A DNA stretch of 64,000 nt, taken from DATKRB01 sp035532415 (lineage in GTDB: Bacteria > Actinomycetota > Acidimicrobiia > Acidimicrobiales > RAAP-2). The position numbers were made by a program, and so were the translations under genes. The stretch covers positions 1 to 64,000 of the forward strand of contig DATKRB010000071.1 of the NCBI GenBank assembly GCA_035532415.1, in the 5' to 3' direction. Positions 50,182 to 56,625 of the stretch are shown here, piece after piece; the first letter of the stretch is position 1, and the number at the start of each line of letters is the position of its first letter. Under the pieces are notes generated by a model. The model saw nothing but the letters and a program-made list of their open reading frames with translations, was not told where the DNA came from and did not search any database.

Positions 50182-50918
50182 GACAGGACCAGCTCGCGCA
50201 GGGAGCCGGTGGAGTTCACGCAGAGCACGTGGGGACCTCCCGGCCCGAAGACCAGGGCGGAGACCGAGCACGGCGAGATCACGAACCGTTGGAAGAGGTC
50301 GAGCGGCACACCGGAAGCCGAGGCCACCACGGCCTTGATCGGGTCGGCATGGGACACGGCGACGATGGTCTCACCCGGATGGGCTCGAGCCAGGCGGAGC
50401 ACGGCGTCGTTGCTCCGCGCCGACATCTCGGCGAAGGACTCGCCCTCGGGGAAGCGGAACCCCGAAGGCCAGCGCTGGACGTCGGACCACTCGGGCCGCT
50501 TGACCAACCGGGCATGGGAGGCCCCGGTCCACGAGCCCACGTCACATTCGAGCAGTCCCCGGTCGCTCCGGGAGCGGAGCCCGAGCGTCCGGGCGGTGGG
50601 CGCCGCGGTCTCGCGGGCTCGCTCCAACGGAGAGGTGTAGACCGCGCTCGGCGCGGTGGCGAGCTCGGCCATCCGGGAGGCGACCAACTCGGCCTGCCTC
50701 CTGCCGACCTCCGACAGGTGCAGCCCCGGGGCCCGGCCAGGAAGGACCCTGCCGGTCGTCGGCGTCGCGCCGTGGCGTACGAGCAGGACGACGGTCGCCG
50801 CAGGGCTCTTCTTCTGCCCGCCACGGCCGGCGTGGGCTCTCGCGGCGGCGCCAGGCCTGGGAACGGACGCCGTCGGGGCGGCGCTGTCCGTCCGGACGGA
50901 CCTGCGGGAGAGGGGCAT
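50178..50918 (-). CDS. Histidine phosphatase family protein (MSMEG_4193-like)
   Basis: 246 residues from the ATG at 50918. The phosphoglycerate-mutase-like catalytic RHG is in LLVRHGATPT, the proton donor region is YTSPLERARETA, and the second His is in VAVSHADPIK. The first 45 residues are basic and Ala/Gly-rich and are not part of the usual family. No alternative start codon lies closer to the domain. A TACGAT hexamer (50932-50927) is 8 nt before the ATG and also a GGGAG lies at that place. Confidence 0.88.
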   Translation of the reverse strand: MPLSRRSVRTDSAAPTASVPRPGAAARAHAGRGGQKKSPAATVVLLVRHGATPTTGRVLPGRAPGLHLSEVGRRQAELVASRMAELATAPSAVYTSPLERARETAAPTARTLGLRSRSDRGLLECDVGSWTGASHARLVKRPEWSDVQRWPSGFRFPEGESFAEMSARSNDAVLRLARAHPGETIVAVSHADPIKAVVASASGVPLDLFQRFVISPCSVSALVFGPGGPHVLCVNSTGSLRELVLS

Positions 50919-50926
50919 TCGCTCCC

Positions 50927-50936
50927 ATCGTAGGCT
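50927..50936. promoter_or_regulatory. Overlapping divergent -10 elements (phosphatase / uracil-DNA glycosylase)
   Basis: TACGAT on the minus strand (50932-50927) and TAGGCT on the plus strand (50931-50936) share the central TA. The plus-strand hexamer is 7 nt from the glycosylase ATG and the minus-strand one is 8 nt from the phosphatase ATG. The start codons are only 25 bp apart. Confidence 0.45.
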
Positions 50937-50943
50937 GCGGAGA

Positions 50944-51627
50944 ATGGGGCGTTCCGAACGAGGTGCCCGGGCGCTGGGGCATCTGGGCTCGGAGATCGAA
51001 TCGTGCCACCGCTGTCCCCGGCTGGTGTCGTGGCGCGAGCAGGTGGCTGCGTCGCCCCGGGCGTCCTTCGCCGGTGAGCGGTACTGGGGCCGCCCGGTGC
51101 GGGGCTTCGGCGATCCCGGGGCCCGCCTGGTCGTGGTGGGCCTGGCCCCCGCGGCGCACGGGGCGAACCGCACCGGGCGGCTCTTCACCGGGGACCGGTC
51201 GGGTGACTGGCTGTTCCGGGCGCTCTGGCGCGCCGGCTACGCCAACCGGCCCGAGAGCGTCGGGAAGGACGACGGGCTCGCGCTGAGCGGGGCCTGGGTG
51301 TCGGCGGTCGTCCGATGCGCCCCCCCGGCCAACAAGCCGACCCCCGAGGAGCGGGACAATTGCCTGCCGTACCTGCGCGACGAGCTCGAACTGCTGACCG
51401 ACAAGCGGGTCATCGTGGTGCTCGGACGGTTCGCCTGCACGGCGCTCGCCGGCCTCGTCGGGGTCCGGCCCAGGCCCAGGTTCGGCCACCTGGCCGAGCA
51501 TCCGATGCCGGGCGGTCAGGTCCTGCTCTGCTCGTACCATCCGAGCCAGCAGAACACCTTCACCGGCACCCTCACCGAGGAGATGTTCGACGCCGTCTTC
51601 GCCCGGGCCCGGGCGCTCGGGGCATGA
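50944..51627 (+). CDS. Uracil-DNA glycosylase, family 5 (UdgB-like)
   Basis: 227 residues. Family 5 signatures: GLAPAAHGANRTGRLFTGDRSGDW (motif A lacking the polar catalytic Asp/Asn of other families), LLCSYHPSQQNTFTG (motif C), and four Cys including ESCHRCPRL and VVRCAPP for a [4Fe-4S] cluster. UdgB removes uracil, hypoxanthine and other deaminated bases from DNA. Start ATG 7 nt after TAGGCT. Divergent from the phosphatase trio. Confidence 0.92.
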   Translation: MGRSERGARALGHLGSEIESCHRCPRLVSWREQVAASPRASFAGERYWGRPVRGFGDPGARLVVVGLAPAAHGANRTGRLFTGDRSGDWLFRALWRAGYANRPESVGKDDGLALSGAWVSAVVRCAPPANKPTPEERDNCLPYLRDELELLTDKRVIVVLGRFACTALAGLVGVRPRPRFGHLAEHPMPGGQVLLCSYHPSQQNTFTGTLTEEMFDAVFARARALGA

Positions 51628-51655
51628 AGCCCGGCCGTCCCGCGGGTCTGAGGGG

Positions 51656-52783
51656 CTATCCGGCCGGAAGGGGCAGGCGACCGGGCATCGGGACCGCGGT
51701 CGTCGGCCACCGCCTACGGCTGACGCGGCTCAGCTTGCGCATGAGGGCCACCGCACCGGGGTCCTCGTCGATCGGGCGAAGCTCGACGGCTCCGCCTGCC
51801 ACCATGGAGTCGAACACCTCGCGCCCGCGTTCGGTGCGGATCATCGTCAGCGTCCAGTCGTTGAAGGCTCCGATGCCCCCGGTGGCGATGTCGGCGTGCT
51901 CGGCGGCGAAGTCCGGGCAGGCTTTGCAGCCTTCGCGGGTGAACTCGTGGGCCTCCTTCAGCGGGACCTCGTGGTAGCTGCCGTCGCGCATCCACACCTG
52001 AAAGACGCCCTTGATGTTCATCTTCACGATCTCCTCGCGGGCGAGGCCGTAGCGCGCCTCGAAGAGCTCGGGGAAGATGGCGTCGTCAAAGGTCTTCGAG
52101 CACATCAGGCCGATCGACAGCGTGAGGCGGCGGGCCACCTTCCCGGCCTTGCGTGCCGACATCATGGGGGGTGCGGAAGCCTGGCATCCCATGCCCACCA
52201 GGGCGATCCGCTCGGCGCCGCCCTCGATGGCCTCGGCGTAGGCCAGCGGATTGGCCGAATAGGTGTAGCGGGAGCCGGCGGTGGCCAGGACTTCGGCGCG
52301 GGTACGGGCCACTGCCGGCACCGCCTTCCACGAGCTGCCGTCACCCTCGAGGGCGGAGACCAGGGCCGCGTCGATCATGTCGTGCTCGAGGGCCCAGATC
52401 AGCAGCGCGGACACGAACCCGCCGTCCTGGCCGACCTCGCGGGCCCCGGGATCCGTGGCCCTGGCGAGCACGATCTCGCTGCTGACGCCAGCGACCTCCT
52501 CCTCGGTGCGCTCGCGCCCGAACAGGAAATTGTCGATCTCGGGCTCCCACGTGCGGAACCGAGGGCACGCCCGGGTGCAGAGGGTGCAGCCCTTCTCCCC
52601 GTGGGTGCAGTTGTCCTCGCCACCGGCCTCGGGGACGTGAAACGGTCGGTACCGGCCGCCGGTGTCGTCGTAGCCGAGGACGTCGTAGGGGCAGACGATC
52701 ACGCAAGCCGAGCATCCGGTGCAGAGGCCCGACGTGACGACCTCGGTGAAGAGCTCTGCCCACTGCGGTTTTTCGGGAGGCAC
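51656..52783 (-). CDS. Coenzyme F420 hydrogenase/dehydrogenase beta-subunit family Fe-S flavoprotein
   Basis: 375 residues. Two ferredoxin-type clusters sit in the N-terminal 75 residues (CTGCSACVIVCP and CTLCTRACP). The FrhB_FdhB N and C domains follow (QDGGFVSALLIWALE, KMNIKGVFQVWM, EGCKACPDFAAEHADI). The family includes F420-reducing hydrogenase beta subunits and F420-linked sulfite/glutamate/chlorophyll reductase subunits. It should pass electrons between F420 or ferredoxin and a flavin. No hydrogenase or other partner gene is adjacent. Confidence 0.9.
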   Translation of the reverse strand: MPPEKPQWAELFTEVVTSGLCTGCSACVIVCPYDVLGYDDTGGRYRPFHVPEAGGEDNCTHGEKGCTLCTRACPRFRTWEPEIDNFLFGRERTEEEVAGVSSEIVLARATDPGAREVGQDGGFVSALLIWALEHDMIDAALVSALEGDGSSWKAVPAVARTRAEVLATAGSRYTYSANPLAYAEAIEGGAERIALVGMGCQASAPPMMSARKAGKVARRLTLSIGLMCSKTFDDAIFPELFEARYGLAREEIVKMNIKGVFQVWMRDGSYHEVPLKEAHEFTREGCKACPDFAAEHADIATGGIGAFNDWTLTMIRTERGREVFDSMVAGGAVELRPIDEDPGAVALMRKLSRVSRRRWPTTAVPMPGRLPLPAG

Positions 52784-52865
52784 GCGGACACCCTATCGAG
52801 TCGGGCCCCGGATGTCGGGCTGCGCGCGAGGAGTGAGAAGGGCCCCGGCGGCTCCGATGCCCGTG

Positions 52866-52871
52866 TACCTT
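52866..52871 (+). promoter_or_regulatory. Leaderless-type -10 (TACCTT) of the Fpg/Nei gene
   Basis: TACCTT is followed by seven nucleotides and the ATG at 52879; no ribosome site is present. Confidence 0.5.
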
Positions 52872-52878
52872 CCCCGCC

Positions 52879-53670
52879 ATGCCCGAGATGCTCGAGGTGG
52901 AGTACTACCGGCGGATGGCCGAGGGTTGCCTCGGCCGCCCGGTCCGCTCGGTGGAGGTCGCCGACCCCCACTGCCTGCGCGGGGCGACCACCCCCGCAGC
53001 GCTCCGTCGGGCCCTTTCGGGCCGGGAGCTGACGGGGGCTCGGCGGTTGGGCAAGCTGCTGCTCCTCGACACCGCCGGGCCCACCTTGGGCATCCGGTTC
53101 GGGATGACCGGGGGCCTGATCCTCGACCAGCAGACGGCCGTCGACCGGCTGCTGTACTCGCCGCCCAACGTCGACGCCAAGTGGGTCCGCTTCACGATCC
53201 GGTTCGCCGACGGCGGCGGGCTCGACCTGCACGATCCGCGGCGGATGGGCCGAGTGGAGCTCGAGCCCGACGAGCGGGCTCTGGGGCCCGACGCCTTCGG
53301 CGTCACCCCGGCCGGACTCCGTTCGGCCCTGTCGTCGAGGCCGCCGTCACCCGGGCCCCCCCTGAAGGCAAGGTTGCAGGACCAGGCTCACCTGGCCGGC
53401 GTGGGCAACCTCCTGGCCGACGAGGTCCTGTGGCGCGCCGGGCTCTCCCCGGAACGCCCCTCGGGCTCGCTGTCGGACCCGGAGCTGCGCCGGTTGCACC
53501 GGCACCTGCGCCGGACGCTCGACGACCTGCTGGAGCGGGGCGGGTCCCACACGGGTGACCTCATGGCCGAGCGGCGGCCGGGCGGGCACTGCCCCCGGGA
53601 CGGCACGCCCCTGCGCCGGGGCAAGGTGGGTGGGCGCACGACCTGGTGGTGCCCCCGGCATCAGCACTGA
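52879..53670 (+). CDS. Fpg/Nei family DNA glycosylase with altered zinc finger
   Basis: 263 residues. After Met removal the N terminus is Pro2-Glu3 (MPEMLEVEYYRR), the Schiff-base nucleophile and its Glu; the usual MPELPEVE has become MPEMLEVE. The catalytic Lys is in RRLGKLLLLD, the H2TH motif is AGVGNLLADEVLWRAGL, and DPRRMGR is conserved. The C-terminal zinc finger reads C-P-R-D and C-P-R-H, with Asp and His in place of the second and fourth Cys. The enzyme removes oxidised bases. It converges with bcp across a 16-bp repeat array. Confidence 0.92.
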   Translation: MPEMLEVEYYRRMAEGCLGRPVRSVEVADPHCLRGATTPAALRRALSGRELTGARRLGKLLLLDTAGPTLGIRFGMTGGLILDQQTAVDRLLYSPPNVDAKWVRFTIRFADGGGLDLHDPRRMGRVELEPDERALGPDAFGVTPAGLRSALSSRPPSPGPPLKARLQDQAHLAGVGNLLADEVLWRAGLSPERPSGSLSDPELRRLHRHLRRTLDDLLERGGSHTGDLMAERRPGGHCPRDGTPLRRGKVGGRTTWWCPRHQH

Positions 53671-53693
53671 ACGCCGGGCTTCAGGCCCGCGGG

Positions 53694-53741
53694 GAAGGAG
53701 GCCCGCCGCGAAGGAGGCCCGCCGCGAAGGAGGCCCGCCGC
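53694..53741. repeat. Three tandem 16-bp repeats between fpg and bcp
   Basis: GAAGGAGGCCCGCCGC occurs at 53694-53709, 53710-53725 and 53726-53741 without mismatch. The array fills most of the 78-bp gap between the convergent Fpg and Bcp genes. GGCCCGCC units can pair with neighbouring GGC/GCC, so it may act as a shared terminator. Confidence 0.85.
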
Positions 53742-53748
53742 GTCGGGC

Positions 53749-54213
53749 TCAGGCGCCCAGCTCCTCGAGAACCTTGGCGGCATGGCCGTCGGCCCGCACG
53801 TTGTACCAGGCACGGGTGATGACTCCCTTGCCGTCGATGAGGAAGGTGGAACGGATGGTCCCGATCGTCTTCTTCCCGTACATCGTCTTCTCGCCCCAGG
53901 CGCCGTAGGCCGCCATCACCTCGTGCTCGGGGTCCGAGAGCAGGGGAAACTCCAGCCCGAACTTCTCGCGGAACCTCACGTGCTTCGCGGCGCCGTCCGG
54001 GGAGATCCCCACCACCGCCGCCCCGCCGCGGTCGAAGGCCCGGAGGTTGTCGTTGAACTGGCAGGCCTCCTTGGTGCAGCCGGGCGTGTCGTCGGCCGGG
54101 TAGAAGTAGACGACGACCGGCCTGCCGGAGAAGTCGGACAGCGACACCTGCTTCCCGTCCTGGTCGGGAAGCGAGAACTTCGGTGCTTTCCCTCCGGCTT
54201 CCAACCTCGCCAT
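53749..54213 (-). CDS. bcp: Thioredoxin-dependent peroxiredoxin (Bcp/PrxQ)
   Basis: 154 residues from the ATG at 54213, with GAGGAGGCACG as ribosome site. The peroxidatic Cys46 is in DDTPGCTKEAC and the resolving Cys51 is five residues later, the PrxQ atypical 2-Cys pattern. The RSTFLIDGKGVI strand is typical. It reduces peroxides using thioredoxin. Cytoplasmic. Divergent from the DEAD-box helicase. Confidence 0.95.
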   Translation of the reverse strand: MARLEAGGKAPKFSLPDQDGKQVSLSDFSGRPVVVYFYPADDTPGCTKEACQFNDNLRAFDRGGAAVVGISPDGAAKHVRFREKFGLEFPLLSDPEHEVMAAYGAWGEKTMYGKKTIGTIRSTFLIDGKGVITRAWYNVRADGHAAKVLEELGA

Positions 54214-54251
54214 CGTGCCTCCTCGCTCGTTGCCGACCCCGAACCGAGGAC

Positions 54252-54281
54252 GGACCCGGCCCGGATGTCGGGGCCGGGTCC
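54252..54281. repeat. Perfect 11-bp inverted repeat upstream of bcp
   Basis: GGACCCGGCCC (54252-54262) and GGGCCGGGTCC (54271-54281) pair perfectly across an 8-nt loop, 38 bp upstream of the bcp ATG. It could be a leader hairpin, an operator dyad or a terminator of a short transcript. Confidence 0.75.
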
Positions 54282-54423
54282 ACCTTGGCACAGGCCGGAC
54301 CCTGTTTCACCGCCCATCCGTCGCGGGCGCCGGATTCAGGGGGCGTGAACTGCGGGTTTCGTGCCGGCGACGCCGGACCCGGCCCCGGCGGGCGCGATGC
54401 GCCTGAACGAGCATTTGCCCTGG

Positions 54424-54429
54424 TAACAT
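54424..54429 (+). promoter_or_regulatory. Candidate -10 (TAACAT) of the DEAD-box helicase
   Basis: TAACAT lies 88 nt before the helicase ATG, in the most A/T-rich part of the gap. The implied leader carries a GAGAGAGAACC ribosome site directly before the ATG. Confidence 0.4.
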
Positions 54430-54517
54430 GTAGGGAGCAGCGGGCAGAGTCCGTTCGCGTGGGTCCTCCCTCCTCATCTCTGGCTGGCGCCGGGCCCCGC
54501 CACAGCGAGAGAGAACC

Positions 54518-55807
54518 ATGACCCTCGAGATCCTTTCCGACGAGGAGGCCGGCCCGCTGGACGCAGCCCCCGGTCTCGCCGAGGACACCTACGGCACCCT
54601 GCACACCTTTGAGTCCCTCGGCGTGTCGATGGAGCTGACCAAGGCCCTGGCGGACCAAGGCATCACCACCGCGTTCCCCATTCAGGCCATGACGATCGCC
54701 GATGCCCTCGCCGGCCGGGACGTCTGCGGAAAGGCGAAGACCGGTTCGGGCAAGACGCTGGCGTTCGGCCTCCCGCTCCTTCAGCGGGCGGTTGCCGGGC
54801 TGGCGACCGAAGCCGGGGGATCCCCGGAGCGGGCGCGGGGGCCGGCCACCCCGAGGGCACTGGTGCTGCTGCCGACGCGTGAGCTGGCCGTACAGGTCCA
54901 CGACGTGCTGGCCCCCCTGGCCAGGGCCGTCGGCCTCCGGATCGTCGCCGTGTACGGCGGCGCCGACATCGACCGGCAGGTGAACGCCCTGCGCAAGGGT
55001 GTCGAGGTGATCATCGCGACGCCCGGTCGGCTGATCGATCTCGGTGATCGGGGTGAGCTCTCGGTGGGCCGGGTGGAGACGCTGGTGCTCGACGAGGCCG
55101 ACCGGATGGCCGACATGGGGTTCATGCCCCAGGTCGAGTGGGTCCTCCGCCGTCTCGAGCTGCCGCATCAGACCTTGCTCTTCTCGGCCACGCTCGACGG
55201 TGCGGTCGACCGGCTGGTCCAGCGGTACCTCACCGATCCCGTCTCGCACGAGGTCGCGTCGAGCACCCAGACGGTGTCGGCGATGGAGCACCGGTTCCTT
55301 CAGGTCCACCAGATGGACAAGGTGAAGTTGCTGGCGGCCATCTGCAAGGCGCAGGAGAAGTCGCTGGTGTTCGTCCGGACCAAGCGTGGCGCCGACCGGC
55401 TCGTCGAGCAACTCGAGAAGGAGGGGCTGCGGGCCGCCGCCATCCACGGCGACCTGCGCCAGAGCAACCGCGAGCGGGCGCTGGCCGACTTCTCCTCGGG
55501 CAAGCTCCCGGTGCTGGTGGCAACGGACGTGGCCGCCCGCGGGCTCCACATCGAGGCGGTGGACGTGGTCGTCCACTATGACCCCCCGGAGGACCACAAG
55601 GCGTACCTCCACCGCTCGGGGCGGACCGCACGGGCGGGCCACGCAGGCGTGGTGGTCAGCCTGGCGCTGTGGAACCAGGTGGTGGAGATGGAGGTCATCC
55701 AGCGCCGGCTGGGGCTCCGGATCCCCATCGTCGAGATGTTCTCGAACGACGAGCGGTTGGCCGACCTCGCGGCGTGGCATCCGGAGGCCGGCGAGGGCGT
55801 GCTCTGA
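54518..55807 (+). CDS. DEAD-box RNA helicase
   Basis: 429 residues. Q motif (TFESLGVSMELTKALADQGITTAFPIQ), motif I AKTGSGKT, Ia PTRELA, II DEAD, III SAT, V ATDVAARGLH and VI HRSGRTAR are all present. Bacterial DEAD helicases of this kind act in mRNA decay, cold adaptation and ribosome assembly. The C-terminal tail is short (LADLAAWHPEAGEG), without a long RGG extension, so this is a minimal-core helicase. The PIG-L gene begins close behind it. Confidence 0.95.
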   Translation: MTLEILSDEEAGPLDAAPGLAEDTYGTLHTFESLGVSMELTKALADQGITTAFPIQAMTIADALAGRDVCGKAKTGSGKTLAFGLPLLQRAVAGLATEAGGSPERARGPATPRALVLLPTRELAVQVHDVLAPLARAVGLRIVAVYGGADIDRQVNALRKGVEVIIATPGRLIDLGDRGELSVGRVETLVLDEADRMADMGFMPQVEWVLRRLELPHQTLLFSATLDGAVDRLVQRYLTDPVSHEVASSTQTVSAMEHRFLQVHQMDKVKLLAAICKAQEKSLVFVRTKRGADRLVEQLEKEGLRAAAIHGDLRQSNRERALADFSSGKLPVLVATDVAARGLHIEAVDVVVHYDPPEDHKAYLHRSGRTARAGHAGVVVSLALWNQVVEMEVIQRRLGLRIPIVEMFSNDERLADLAAWHPEAGEGVL

Positions 55808-55836
55808 GCACGGTCGGTGCTCCGGGTCCCGGCGGG

Positions 55837-56574
55837 GTGGAGGGCACCCGCCGGTGGACGCCCGACGACGGGGTCACCAGGGTGCTGATCGTCACCGCCC
55901 ACCCCGATGACGTCGATTTCGGCTCGGCCGGGACCGTTGCCTCGTTCACGCGGGCGGGTATAGAGGTCGTCTACTGCGTCGTGACCGACGGCGAGGCGGG
56001 GGGCTTGGACCGTTCGGTGCCGCGGGCCGAGGTGGCGGCGCTTCGCCGCGACGAGCAGCGGGCGGCCGCCGCCAGGGTCGGGGTATCCGACGTCCGGTTC
56101 CTCGGCTACCCCGACGGCCGGGTCACGTGCTCGCTCGATCTCCGGCGGGACATCTCCCGGGTCGTCCGCCAGGTCCGGCCGCAGCGACTGATCACCCAGT
56201 CCCCGGAACGGCAGTGGGACAGGATCTACGCCAGCCACCCCGACCACCTGGCAGCGGGTGAGGCCGCGGTCTGCGCGGTCTACCCGGACGCCCGCAACCC
56301 CTTCGCCCATCCGGGACTGCTCGACGAGGAGGGCCTCGAGCCCCACACCGTCGGCGAGCTCTGGTTGATGGCGGCGCAGCGCGGCGACATCGTCGTCGAG
56401 ACCACGTCAACGGTCGAGGACAAGGTCGCCGCCCTGCTCTGTCACAAGAGCCAGATCGCCGACGAGGCGCACCTCGCCGACATGGTGCGGCAGTGGGGCG
56501 CGGCGACGGCGGACCGGGCCGGGTTGCCCGAGGGGGCCTTCGCCGAGTCCTTTCAGGTCGTCTCCACCCGGTAG
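55837..56574 (+). CDS. PIG-L family deacetylase (LmbE-like)
   Basis: About 245 residues from a GTG at 55837; a GTG at 55882 is possible. The zinc motif AHPDDVDFGSAG near the N terminus and the His in SHPDHLAAG are the LmbE/PIG-L signature (HPDD...HPDH). The family removes acetyl from GlcNAc-containing small molecules such as the mycothiol precursor or bacillithiol, or cleaves mycothiol conjugates. Here the neighbourhood does not decide between them. It starts 30 bp after the helicase stop on the same strand. Confidence 0.88.
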   Translation: MEGTRRWTPDDGVTRVLIVTAHPDDVDFGSAGTVASFTRAGIEVVYCVVTDGEAGGLDRSVPRAEVAALRRDEQRAAAARVGVSDVRFLGYPDGRVTCSLDLRRDISRVVRQVRPQRLITQSPERQWDRIYASHPDHLAAGEAAVCAVYPDARNPFAHPGLLDEEGLEPHTVGELWLMAAQRGDIVVETTSTVEDKVAALLCHKSQIADEAHLADMVRQWGAATADRAGLPEGAFAESFQVVSTR

Positions 56575-56625
56575 GCGGGACCGGGCCCGGCGTCGGGTCG
56601 CCGGCCCGGCACATGCCCCTCATGG

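Larger units (their letters stand above)
54214..54517. other. 304-bp divergent intergenic region bcp / DEAD-box helicase
   Basis: The region holds a perfect 11-bp inverted repeat near bcp (54252-54281) and a TAACAT hexamer near the helicase (54424-54429). I see no supportable gene in it. A helicase leader of about 85 nt follows the hexamer. Confidence 0.6.
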
